A stretch of 64,000 nt of DNA from Pedobacter sp. Leaf170. GTDB lineage: Bacteria; Bacteroidota; Bacteroidia; Sphingobacteriales; Sphingobacteriaceae. The DNA lies in NCBI RefSeq assembly GCF_920984665.1, contig NZ_CAKLBP010000004.1, positions 124,001 to 188,000 on the forward strand, given 5' to 3'. Below the pieces are notes generated by a model. It did no database searches. It was not told where the DNA came from and saw only the letters and a list, made by a program, of their open reading frames with translations. This document shows, piece by piece, positions 1 through 7,096 of this stretch; position 1 is the first letter of the stretch, and each line of letters starts with the position of its first letter. A program made the translations under genes and the position numbers.

Positions 1-1043
1 ATATTTACATAACCTTCCACACCTTCTGCAACCTCTCTAACATATAAAAATTCATCAGCCATGTGTGAGCGGCCAGAAAAACCCGGGCCACATTTTACCG
101 ATGGAATATCCAATAAAGCTTGGTCTGATGTTGTTGGCGAACCATAAGTTGTTTTACCTAGAGCCACACCCGCCTGAACTACAGGATGATTTTTATCAAT
201 TGATGATGGTTTCAAACGGATAGAGCGTGGTGTAACATCGCAACCTACATTTGCTCGAATAATTTCCAAAACTTGTTCATTGGTGTAAGCATCAGTTACC
301 CTAACATCAACCGTGAAAGTACAATTTGCCGGCACTACATTATGTTGCGAACCTGCATTAATAATCGTAACAGTCATTTTTAACGGACCAAAAACCTCAG
401 ATACTTTTGGAAATTGATAATTCCTAAACCATTCAATATCTGCTAAAGCTTTGTAAATAGCATTTTCGCCTTCTTCCCTAGCCGCATGACCCGCTTTACC
501 ATGAGCCACACAATCTAAAACCAACAAACCACGTTCGGCAATAGCCAAATTCATTTCTGTCGGTTCGCCTACAATCCCAAATTCAAGTTCGCCCAAATCA
601 GGCAAAACCAATTCTAAACCATTGTTCCCAGAAATCTCTTCTTCCGCAGTTGCGGCCAAACAAATGTTATATTTTAAGTTTTCTTGCTCGAAATAGTACA
701 AAAACGTGCCAATTAGTGAAACCAAACAACCGCCTGCATCGTTACTGCCTAAGCCGAAAAGTTTATCGCCTTCTATTGCTGCATCATAAGGGTCGCGGGT
801 GTAACCAGAATTGGGCTTCACTGTATCATGATGTGAGTTTAGCAATAAAGTAGGTTTGCTGGCGTCAAAATGCTTATTATATGCCCAAACATTGTTCATT
901 TTACGATGAATGCTAACACCTCGCTCCTCTAAAAACTGCGCAATTAAATTTGCAGTTCTGTCTTCTTCCTTGCTAAACGACTGAATGCGAATTAATTGTC
1001 GCAACAAATCCAGACTTTCCTTTTGTATTTTTTCTAACAACAT
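1..1043 (-). CDS. argE: M20 family N-acyl-ornithine deacylase (ArgE-like), 3' end cut by window edge
   Basis: This gene reads on the minus strand from ATG at 1043 and leaves the window at base 1, so about 347 residues are visible and only the last few should be missing. The protein starts MLLEKIQKES and carries the M20 metallopeptidase signature: a metal-binding His/Asp in LLLNSHHDTVKP, the second metal/catalytic region GLGSNDAGG, the catalytic Glu pair in TAEEEISG, and a dimerisation-domain His in GKAGHAAR. M20 enzymes in arginine clusters remove the acyl group from N-acyl-ornithine or N-acyl-citrulline. In Bacteroidota, where ArgF' makes N-acyl-citrulline, the expected substrate is N-acetyl- or N-succinyl-citrulline. 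It lies last in view of a nine-gene minus-strand arginine operon, about 110 bp after proC. The family is certain from motifs; the exact substrate is inferred from context. Confidence 0.88.
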   Translation of the reverse strand, partial: MLLEKIQKESLDLLRQLIRIQSFSKEEDRTANLIAQFLEERGVSIHRKMNNVWAYNKHFDASKPTLLLNSHHDTVKPNSGYTRDPYDAAIEGDKLFGLGSNDAGGCLVSLIGTFLYYFEQENLKYNICLAATAEEEISGNNGLELVLPDLGELEFGIVGEPTEMNLAIAERGLLVLDCVAHGKAGHAAREEGENAIYKALADIEWFRNYQFPKVSEVFGPLKMTVTIINAGSQHNVVPANCTFTVDVRVTDAYTNEQVLEIIRANVGCDVTPRSIRLKPSSIDKNHPVVQAGVALGKTTYGSPTTSDQALLDIPSVKCGPGFSGRSHMADEFLYVREVAEGVEGYVN

Positions 1044-1150
1044 AGTATCGAGTAGTTAGTATCAAGTATCAAGACTAATCTCAAACTTGCACTTTTTAAA
1101 TTATTGGCCAGGTACATCTTCCATTTTACCTTAACCATTTTACATTAAGC

Positions 1151-1963
1151 TTAGCTTTCTTTTGTGTACAAATTTCCTGCTTTTAGCGCCGATAATTTAA
1201 TACCTTTTATCAATGATGAACTAAAGCCATTGTGCTCCATTTCGTTTAAACCGGCAATGGTACAACCTTTCGGCGAAGTTACTTTATCTATTTCTGATTC
1301 CGGGTGCGTGCCGTGTAATAAAAGCAAATCGGCTGCGCCTTTTGCCGTTTGCACCGCCATTTTAAGCGCTTCATCTGCATGGAAACCAATTTCTACACCA
1401 CCTTGCGATGCTGCCCTAATTGCTCTTAAGAAAAAAGCAATTCCGCAAGCACAAAGTGCCGTAGCCGAAGTCATCAAATCTTCATTTATTTTCACGACAG
1501 AGCCAACCGTCTCAAACATTTTGGTCACATCCGTAATATTTTCTGCCGAAGCATTATCACTTGCCATACAAGTCATCGATTGGCCAATTGCAATAGCTGT
1601 ATTTGGCATTACGCGAACAACCTCAACGTTTTCGCCTAATTTATCTCTAACCGCAGCGCAACTCACACCAGAAATTACAGAAATAACCAGATGTTTGGCT
1701 GCAATTATAGAAGGTTGAATTTCATCCAAAACCGTATTTAATTGTTGGGGCAAAACAGCAAGAATTACAACATCGGCAGCAGAAACCGCTTCTTTATTAT
1801 TATTGCTTACACCAAAGCCCGCATCAGCGAAAGATTTTAAATGGTCAATATTTCTACGGGTTAGCGTAATATCTGCAGCTTTGGCAAAATCAGCCTTTAC
1901 AAGGCCTTTTGCTAAAGATAAACCAATATTTCCACTCCCGATAATGGCTATTTTCTTGTTCAT
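1151..1963 (-). CDS. proC: pyrroline-5-carboxylate reductase
   Basis: A 270-residue cytoplasmic enzyme that reduces 1-pyrroline-5-carboxylate to proline with NAD(P)H. The N-terminal Rossmann fold is plain (MNKKIAIIGSGNIGLSLA), and the C-terminal dimerisation domain holds the usual Thr/Ser-rich region (TSATALCACGIAFFLRAI) and the VTSPKGCTIAGL segment, close to the VTSPGGTTIAGL of other ProC proteins. Length is normal for the family. It sits between argB and argE in the arginine operon. Proline and arginine synthesis share glutamate-derived intermediates, so co-transcription makes sense. The ATG at 1963 gives the expected N-terminus right before the dinucleotide-binding loop. Confidence 0.93.
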   Translation of the reverse strand: MNKKIAIIGSGNIGLSLAKGLVKADFAKAADITLTRRNIDHLKSFADAGFGVSNNNKEAVSAADVVILAVLPQQLNTVLDEIQPSIIAAKHLVISVISGVSCAAVRDKLGENVEVVRVMPNTAIAIGQSMTCMASDNASAENITDVTKMFETVGSVVKINEDLMTSATALCACGIAFFLRAIRAASQGGVEIGFHADEALKMAVQTAKGAADLLLLHGTHPESEIDKVTSPKGCTIAGLNEMEHNGFSSSLIKGIKLSALKAGNLYTKES

Positions 1964-2116
1964 TTGGTTCGATTTAATTAATTCTACTAATTGAATTTAA
2001 ATTGTAATACTTTAAGCGTATTCAAGATATGAAAAGCAGTTTCTCTGGTTCTTTTTAATGTTAGTCCTGCTATTCACTTCGATCTTTTTTAAACTCATTG
2101 TCATGCGCCCCAACAT

Positions 2117-2148
2117 CGTCATTGCGAGGAGGAACCAAGTGGCAATCT
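2117..2148. repeat. single-arm copy of the CGTCATTGCGAG dispersed repeat
   Basis: One short copy of the window-wide repeat, in the GAGGAGGAACCA variant ending in GGCAATCT. The outer ATTGC and GCAAT words can pair, giving a small hairpin. It lies in the 359-bp gap between argB and proC together with a full two-arm copy; I see no gene or promoter in the rest of that gap. Confidence 0.8.
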
Positions 2149-2204
2149 TTATGGTTTGTTCCACTAAAAAAGTATTTTCGTTTCTATCAGGTTTATAAAA
2201 TCTC

Positions 2205-2284
2205 CGTCACTGCGAGGCACGAAGCAATCTTATTGCGATAATTGAATAGCGATAGTTTTAAGATTGCTTCGTGCCTCGCAATGA
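2205..2284. repeat. two-arm CGTCATTGCGAGGCAC palindromic repeat
   Basis: Left arm 2205-2230 (CGTCACTGCGAGGCACGAAG followed by CAATCT) and right arm about 2260-2284 are inverted copies separated by about 30 bp, so the transcript of either strand can form a long stem. It is a full-length member of the repeat family found at 14 places in this window and sits between argB and proC in the arginine operon. Confidence 0.88.
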
Positions 2285-2322
2285 AGAAACGGCGATAGGT
2301 CGTCAACCTTTTAGCTTATACC

Positions 2323-3147
2323 CTATTTCAACATCTTCGTTCCAAAAACTCCATTAGCAAGCTCATTTAATTCATCGGCTTTGCCGATATAAACTGCTGA
2401 AACACCCATTTTAATGGCTTCAAATGCATTATGTAATTTCGGAATCATGCCACCTTGCACTGTACCATCTGCTTTTAAACCCTCAAATTCATCAGCTTTG
2501 ATTTCTGTCACAACAGATGAATCATCATTAACATCTTTCAAAACTCCTTTTTTCTCAAAGCAATATACCAAACGTGTTTCATATAAAGCAGACATCGCCA
2601 CGGCAACCGAAGATGCAATTGTATCTGCGTTAGTGTTTAGCAATTGTGTATCTCCATCATGCGTAATGGCACATAAAACCGGAACTAATCCAGCTTTCAA
2701 CAAGCTTTTTAATGTTTCTGCGGAAACTGAGTTTTCGTCTAAATCGCCAACAAAACCATAATCAATAGTAGCCCCCTCTAAATCTCCCCCAGTTGGGGAG
2801 ACTTTTATAATGGGTCTTTTTTTAGCTTTAATAATGTTTCCATCAGCGCCTGTTAAACCAATTGCATTGATGCCTTTGGCTTGTAATTGGGCAACCATGT
2901 TTTTATTAATCAATCCGGCATAAACCATTGTTACAACACGCAGGGTTTCAATATCCGTAATCCGCCTGCCTTCAACCATTTTTGCTTCAATACCTAAGCT
3001 TTCGCCCAGTTCGGTTGCAATTTTACCGCCACCATGAACCAAAATTTTATCACCGGGCAAAGCCGTAAAATCCAACAGAAACTGGTGTAGGTTTGCAGAA
3101 TTATCAATTACATTTCCACCGATTTTTATGATTGTAAGTTGTTTCAT
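2323..3147 (-). CDS. argB: N-acetyl(acyl)glutamate kinase with in-frame repeat insertion
   Basis: A 274-residue amino-acid kinase that phosphorylates the gamma-carboxylate of N-acyl-glutamate, the second step of arginine synthesis. The phosphate-binding Gly-rich N-terminus is KIGGNVID and the substrate loop is LVHGGGKIATELG (residues 37-49). The C-terminal part keeps LLNTNADTIAS and the GMIPKLHNAFEAI helix typical of ArgB. Residues 115-126 (KVSPTGGDLEGA) interrupt the region that in relatives reads roughly RPV-x-x-IDYGFVGD. This stretch is encoded by a 36-bp palindromic repeat that also occurs in argC. Without it the protein would have about 262 residues, near the usual size. The kinase core is otherwise intact, so the insert is probably tolerated in a surface loop. 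It follows argF' in the operon. Confidence 0.94.
   Translation of the reverse strand: MKQLTIIKIGGNVIDNSANLHQFLLDFTALPGDKILVHGGGKIATELGESLGIEAKMVEGRRITDIETLRVVTMVYAGLINKNMVAQLQAKGINAIGLTGADGNIIKAKKRPIIKVSPTGGDLEGATIDYGFVGDLDENSVSAETLKSLLKAGLVPVLCAITHDGDTQLLNTNADTIASSVAVAMSALYETRLVYCFEKKGVLKDVNDDSSVVTEIKADEFEGLKADGTVQGGMIPKLHNAFEAIKMGVSAVYIGKADELNELANGVFGTKMLK
2770..2805 (-). repeat. 36-bp palindromic repeat inserted in-frame in argB
   Basis: On the minus strand this reads exactly 12 codons (KVSPTGGDLEGA, ArgB residues 115-126). Its core CTCCCC-AACT-GGGGGAG can fold into a hairpin. It matches the element at 6247-6282 inside argC at 29 of 36 bases, with the same length and the same reading phase. 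The pattern resembles palindromic elements known to insert in coding sequences in Rickettsia, but this is a different sequence. Confidence 0.82.
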
Positions 3148-3216
3148 TTTATTTAGCTTAAAGCTTAAAGCAAAATGCTGAAAGCTTTGGTCTTTTAGCT
3201 TTAGTCTTTCTGCTTT
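3148..3216. repeat. low-complexity AGCTTAAAGC word repeat between argF' and argB
   Basis: The 69-bp spacer consists of degenerate repeats of TAGCTTAAAGC / AAAGCTTT / TTTTAGCTTTA. The same words recur near the argG stop (about 7080-7105) and between gmk and yicC (24763-24825). Other operon gaps hold different words: AGTATCAAGT at 1050-1075, GTTATAAGTT at 4200-4225 and 5490-5520. No promoter or gene is visible here. Confidence 0.6.
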
Positions 3217-4188
3217 TTATAATTCCTCCAATATCGCTTTAATCACCGCTTGCGCTGCCCATAAACGATTACCTGCTTCATGAATAACCAATGAATTTGG
3301 TCCATCTAAAATTTCAGAAGATAATTCCAAATCTCTACGAACAGGTAAACAGTGCATCACTTTTGCATCATTCGTAAATTTCAACTTTTCGTTGTTCATC
3401 ATCCATCCATCAGGATAAGTTAAAACCTTGCCATATTCTTTATAGCTGCTCCAGTTCTTTACATAAACATAATCAGCGCCAGCCAAAGCCTCTTCTATAT
3501 TATATTGAATATCTGCACCCGGTGTAAATTCTTCAGCCAGTTCATAACCTTCAGGTTGGGCAATGGTAAAATCAATCATCCCCTCTGCTTGTGCTTTACA
3601 CATCCATTCTGCAAAAGAATTTGGAACTGCTTGCGGCAAAGCTTTTACATGTGGCGCCCAAGCCAAAACAACTTTGGGTTTTCTGCCATCAGGTTGCTTT
3701 GTCCAGGTTTCGTGAATGGTAATAATATCGGCAAAACTCTGCAGCGGATGACGAGTAGCACTCTCCAAACTCACAACAGGAACAGCGCAATATTTTACAA
3801 ATTTGTTAAAGAAATCTTCGCTGTAATCTTCCTCGCGGTTGTTCAGTTTTGGGAAAGAGCGTAATCCTAAAATATCGCAATATTGACCCATCACAGCAGC
3901 AGCCTCACGAATATGTTCAACTGTTGAGCCATTCATAACTACACCATCCTGGGTTTCTAAAGCCCAACCCTCTTTATCCAAATTCATAACCATTACATTC
4001 ATACCTAAATTTAAAGCAGCCTTTTGAGTGCTTAAACGGGTACGCAAACTAGGATTCATAAAAACCAAACCTAAAGTTTTGTTTTTACCCAAACTCTGGT
4101 GCGCATAAGGATTCGCCTTTAATTCAAGCGCATCTTTTACAAATTGTTTGATGTTTGGAACATCGTGTACGGAAGTGAAAAGTTTCAT
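3217..4188 (-). CDS. argF': N-acetyl/N-succinyl-ornithine carbamoyltransferase (ArgF')
   Basis: A 323-residue transcarbamylase that moves the carbamoyl group to an N-acylated ornithine rather than free ornithine. The carbamoyl-phosphate site is NPSLRTRLSTQKAALNLG (residues 45-62), the variant typical of acetyl/succinyl-ornithine enzymes. The ATRHPLQSFAD motif and the C-terminal HCLPVRRDLELS motif are also present. The segment GSTVEHIREA puts Val at residue 90. From memory, the Bacteroides fragilis succinylornithine enzyme has Pro90 there and the Xanthomonas acetylornithine enzyme has Glu92; that position sets acyl-group preference. Val matches neither, so the substrate cannot be read off. It lies between argD and argB in the operon. 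Confidence 0.93.
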   Translation of the reverse strand: MKLFTSVHDVPNIKQFVKDALELKANPYAHQSLGKNKTLGLVFMNPSLRTRLSTQKAALNLGMNVMVMNLDKEGWALETQDGVVMNGSTVEHIREAAAVMGQYCDILGLRSFPKLNNREEDYSEDFFNKFVKYCAVPVVSLESATRHPLQSFADIITIHETWTKQPDGRKPKVVLAWAPHVKALPQAVPNSFAEWMCKAQAEGMIDFTIAQPEGYELAEEFTPGADIQYNIEEALAGADYVYVKNWSSYKEYGKVLTYPDGWMMNNEKLKFTNDAKVMHCLPVRRDLELSSEILDGPNSLVIHEAGNRLWAAQAVIKAILEEL

Positions 4189-4286
4189 TTTAAGACGTTG
4201 TAAGTAGTAAGTTATACGTTATAAGTTTTGTGTATCCCTCATTAAAAAATAAAATTATGCCAGCTCACACTAACCTCTTATGCTGT

Positions 4287-4344
4287 CGTCATTGCGAGGC
4301 ACGAAGCAATCTATCTAATTAGATTGCTTCGTGTCTCAATGACG
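4287..4344. repeat. two-arm CGTCATTGCGAGGCAC palindromic repeat
   Basis: Inverted arms with a short loop; the right arm is slightly degraded (GTGTCTCAATGACG). It lies between argD and argF', about 10 bp after the argD stop on the minus strand, where it could act as an mRNA-stabilising or attenuating stem within the operon. Confidence 0.88.
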
Positions 4345-4355
4345 AGTGTATTATA

Positions 4356-5486
4356 TTACTTTACCAGCTTCCCGAAAGCCGCTAAAAATTCATCAGCATG
4401 TGCTTTAGTTAAATTTAATGCTGGCAATAAACGGATTACATTTGGTTTAGCTTCGCCAGTAAAAATGAAGTGCTTAAATAACAATTCTTTTTTTACATGT
4501 GCTAACTCCTCCGGCAATTCAATTCCAATCATCAGTCCGCGACCGCGAACTTCTTTTACCTGCTCAAATTTCTTTAATTCAGTGATAAGGTAGTTGCCAA
4601 TTTCTTCGGCATTTTTCATTAGGTTATCTTGCTCCATAACTTCAAGAACTGCTAAAGCTGCCGCACAAGCTAAGTGGTTACCGCCGAAAGTTGTGCCCAA
4701 TTCGCCATGCCAAGGCTTAAATTTGGGTGCGATAGAAATTCCCGCAACCGGAAATCCGTTACCCATCCCTTTTGCCATGGTGTAAACATCAGCTTCAACT
4801 CCAGACCAATCATGCGAATAAAATAAGCCTGTTCTACCGTAACCACACTGAACTGAATCGGCTATGTAAACCGCGTTATATTCATCGCAAAGCGAACGGA
4901 TTTTTTGTAAGAAACTTTTTGAAGCTTCTTTTATGCCACCAACACCTTGTATACCTTCGATAATTACAGCAGAAATTTCATCGCCCTGCGATTTAAAAGT
5001 TTCTTTTAAAGCTACCTCATTATTAAAAGGCAAAAAGATTACATTTTCGGTTTGGTTAACCGGTGCAACAATTTTAGGGTTATCGGTTACCGCGACCGCT
5101 AAAGAAGTACGACCATGGAAAGCACCACTAAAAGCAATAACTTTCTTTCTGCCATTGTAAAAAGAAGCAAGCTTTAAAGCGTTTTCATTTGCTTCTGCAC
5201 CAGAATTTACCAAAAACAGCTGGTAATCTTTCTTTCCAGAAACCTGACCTAATTTTGCTGCCAATTGCACTTGCAAAGGAATTTTAACCGAATTAGAATA
5301 AAATCCAACTTTATTTAATTGGTCAGTTAAACGACTTACATAGTGCGGATTGGTATGGCCAATCGAAATCACCGCGTGACCGCCGTATAAGTCTAAGTAT
5401 TTTTGTTCATTAGCATCCCAAACATTACTGCCTGATGCCTTTGTAATTTCTATATCGTTAAGAGGGTAAACGTCGAATAAGTTCAT
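4356..5486 (-). CDS. argD: acetylornithine / succinylornithine aminotransferase
   Basis: A 376-residue class-III PLP aminotransferase converting N-acyl-glutamate semialdehyde to N-acyl-ornithine. Visible landmarks are LYGGHAVISIGHTNP near residues 33-47, VNSGAEANENALKLA, SGAFHGRT, the PLP-Asp segment VYIADSVQCGYGRTG, and the PLP-lysine segment MAKGMGNGFPVAGI. The C-terminal EVRGRGLMIGIEL is typical of ArgD. Length is slightly short but normal for Bacteroidota. ATG at 5486 gives MNLFDVYPLNDIEI, matching the family start. It is followed by argF' and preceded by a four-helix-bundle gene that separates it from argC. Confidence 0.94.
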   Translation of the reverse strand: MNLFDVYPLNDIEITKASGSNVWDANEQKYLDLYGGHAVISIGHTNPHYVSRLTDQLNKVGFYSNSVKIPLQVQLAAKLGQVSGKKDYQLFLVNSGAEANENALKLASFYNGRKKVIAFSGAFHGRTSLAVAVTDNPKIVAPVNQTENVIFLPFNNEVALKETFKSQGDEISAVIIEGIQGVGGIKEASKSFLQKIRSLCDEYNAVYIADSVQCGYGRTGLFYSHDWSGVEADVYTMAKGMGNGFPVAGISIAPKFKPWHGELGTTFGGNHLACAAALAVLEVMEQDNLMKNAEEIGNYLITELKKFEQVKEVRGRGLMIGIELPEELAHVKKELLFKHFIFTGEAKPNVIRLLPALNLTKAHADEFLAAFGKLVK

Positions 5487-5510
5487 ATTACTTGTTATAA
5501 GTTGTACGTT

Positions 5511-5879
5511 TTAAGTTATAGGTTTGGGTGCTCTTACTCTTGAAATTAAATTGATAAGCATTGCCTTAACTTCGTTAATACTATTTGATAAAATTGTGAA
5601 TTCATCTTCAGTTAGGTAATCTAAATCTTTTGATAAAATCAAAAAGTATTCAGTTTCATTAGCCGAGCCCAAAGAGATATTTAAAAAATTAGCCAAATCC
5701 GCTTGTGAATTTTTACCACAACCTTCGGCAATGTTTGCTGGTATTGATGCCGCTGCCCGCCGTAGTTGATTTGTTAAACTGTAAATTTCTTCTTTTGGAA
5801 ATCTGGCACTTATTTTATAAACGCTTAGTGTAAGCTGATGGGCTTTATCCCAAACCTTCAAATCTTTAAAATTCTGCAT
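5511..5879 (-). CDS. four-helix-bundle protein (23S rRNA intervening-sequence protein family)
   Basis: A 122-residue all-helical protein of the family originally found inside 23S rRNA intervening sequences. The diagnostic pattern is present: FKDLKVWDKAHQLTLSVY at the N-terminus, FPKEE-x-YSL-x-x-QLRRAAASIPANIAEG at residues 28-53, and a following LNISLGSANETEYFL segment. The biochemical role of the family is unknown; structures show pentameric helical bundles. Here it lies inside the arginine operon, 25 bp from the argC stop and 24 bp before argD. It has no evident link to arginine synthesis and is probably a mobile passenger gene. A second, divergent member is at 58125-58478. Confidence 0.85.
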   Translation of the reverse strand: MQNFKDLKVWDKAHQLTLSVYKISARFPKEEIYSLTNQLRRAAASIPANIAEGCGKNSQADLANFLNISLGSANETEYFLILSKDLDYLTEDEFTILSNSINEVKAMLINLISRVRAPKPIT

Positions 5880-5904
5880 ACACTTATAACGTATTATGTA
5901 AAAC

Positions 5905-6924
5905 TTAAAACCCCACCGCTTTCAAACGCAAGCCTGCTGTTTCTTCCAAGCCAAACATTAAGTTCATATTTTGAACCGCTTGACCGCTGGCGCCTTTTAG
6001 GAGGTTATCAATAATACTGATGATAAATAATTTATTGCCATGCTTTTCTACATGAACCAGTGCTTTATTGGTATTTACAACCTGTTTTAAATCGATGTTT
6101 TTCCGGCTAACGTGCGTAAATGGATGTGTACTGTAATAATCCTCGTAAATGGCTTGCGCTTCTTCTAAAGTCAAATCGCTTTCCAGGTACATCGCCGCCA
6201 AAATCCCTCTGGTAAAATCTCCGCGTTGCGGGATGAAGTTTAAAACAGCCCCCTCCAAACCTCCCGCAGAAGTGGAGGCTTTAGCAGCTTGCAGAAGGCT
6301 TTCGCCAATTTCATTTAAATGCTGATGCTCAAAAGCCTTATAAACCGAAAGATTATTATTTCTCCAGCTAAAATGAGAAGTTGAAGCAAGGCTTTGTCCG
6401 GCGCCGGTTGAACCTGTAGTTGCATTGATGTGAACTTCATTTTTAATTAAACCTTTTGCAGCTAATGGCAATAAGCCCAATTGAATACAAGTTGCAAAAC
6501 AGCCCGGATTAGCAATATTATTTGCGGAAGCAATCTTGCCCTTATTTAACTCCGGCAGCCCATAAACAAACTCTCTATTAGAATTTTGAATTATGAGTTT
6601 TGAATTTTGACTTAACCTAAAATCCTGAGATAAATCGATGATTTTTATGTTTTCGTTAATCTGATTAGCGTGCAAAAATTTCTTTGCATCACCGTGCCCA
6701 ACGCACAAAAACAGCACATCGATATCTTGTGGAATATCACTTACAAAACGTAAATCAGTATCGCCAATTAAATCGGTATGAACATCAGAAATTAGGTTTC
6801 CGGCGTTGCTTGTACTATTTACGAAAGCAATCTCAACGTTTGGATGGTTAATTAGGATACGAAGCATTTCGCCGCCTGTATATCCTGCACCACCAATTAT
6901 TCCTGCCTTAATTTTGTTACTCAT
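5905..6924 (-). CDS. argC: N-acetyl(acyl)-gamma-glutamyl-phosphate reductase with two in-frame repeat insertions
   Basis: An NADPH-dependent reductase of N-acyl-glutamyl phosphate, the third arginine step. The Rossmann motif is GIIGGAGYTGGEM (residues 8-20), the catalytic Cys is C142 in ANPGCFATCIQ, and the C-terminal part has RGDFTRGI. ATG at 6924 (MSNKIKAGII) is preferred over an upstream in-frame ATG at 6939. With 339 residues the protein is about 20 longer than close relatives usually are. Two 12-residue stretches explain this: 105-116 (SQNSKLIIQNSN), encoded by an AT-rich TTTTGAATT word repeat, and 215-226 (KASTSAGGLEGA), encoded by the same 36-bp palindromic element as in argB. Active-site segments are intact. 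It follows argG. Confidence 0.93.
   Translation of the reverse strand: MSNKIKAGIIGGAGYTGGEMLRILINHPNVEIAFVNSTSNAGNLISDVHTDLIGDTDLRFVSDIPQDIDVLFLCVGHGDAKKFLHANQINENIKIIDLSQDFRLSQNSKLIIQNSNREFVYGLPELNKGKIASANNIANPGCFATCIQLGLLPLAAKGLIKNEVHINATTGSTGAGQSLASTSHFSWRNNNLSVYKAFEHQHLNEIGESLLQAAKASTSAGGLEGAVLNFIPQRGDFTRGILAAMYLESDLTLEEAQAIYEDYYSTHPFTHVSRKNIDLKQVVNTNKALVHVEKHGNKLFIISIIDNLLKGASGQAVQNMNLMFGLEETAGLRLKAVGF
6247..6282 (-). repeat. 36-bp palindromic repeat inserted in-frame in argC
   Basis: This encodes ArgC residues 215-226 (KASTSAGGLEGA) on the minus strand. It is 29/36 identical to the argB element at 2770-2805, with the same length and codon phase. The CCTCC-ACTTCTGC-GGGAGG core is a hairpin with a compensating change set relative to the argB copy. 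Confidence 0.82.
6577..6612 (-). repeat. AT-rich 12-codon repeat insertion in argC
   Basis: The stretch contains two copies of TTTTGAATT separated by ATGAG and encodes ArgC residues 105-116 (SQNSKLIIQNSN). Relatives usually pass from DFRL almost directly to the EFVYGLPELN segment. It looks like expansion or insertion of the intergenic word repeats seen elsewhere in Sphingobacteriaceae. Confidence 0.65.
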
Positions 6925-7026
6925 AATCTGTTCTATCAATTATAGATGGATATGAAAATTAGTTTTAATAACCCTTCGACAAGCTACCGATGTAAATCGG
7001 GACAAGTCAGGATGACAATTGTAAAG

Positions 7027-7056
7027 AGATTGCTTCGTCGTTCCTCCTCGCAATGA
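7027..7056. repeat. single-arm copy of the CGTCATTGCGAG repeat (inverted)
   Basis: Reads AGATTGCTTCGTCGTTCCTC then CTCGCAATGA, the single-arm GAGGAGGAACGACGA variant in reverse orientation. It lies in the argG-argC spacer. Just upstream, ACCGATGTAAATCGGGAC (about 6986-7003) forms another small stem. Confidence 0.78.
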
Positions 7057-7096
7057 GGAAGCAGGAACGGAAGCTTTCTATTTTAGTCTTTTAGCT

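Noticed and set aside
650-853. 67-codon plus-strand frame opposite argE
   Set aside because: It is antisense to a well-supported M20 gene and has no protein-like features.
1164-1718. 184-codon plus-strand frame opposite proC
   Set aside because: It is the antisense shadow of proC, with no recognisable motif; proC has full family signatures.
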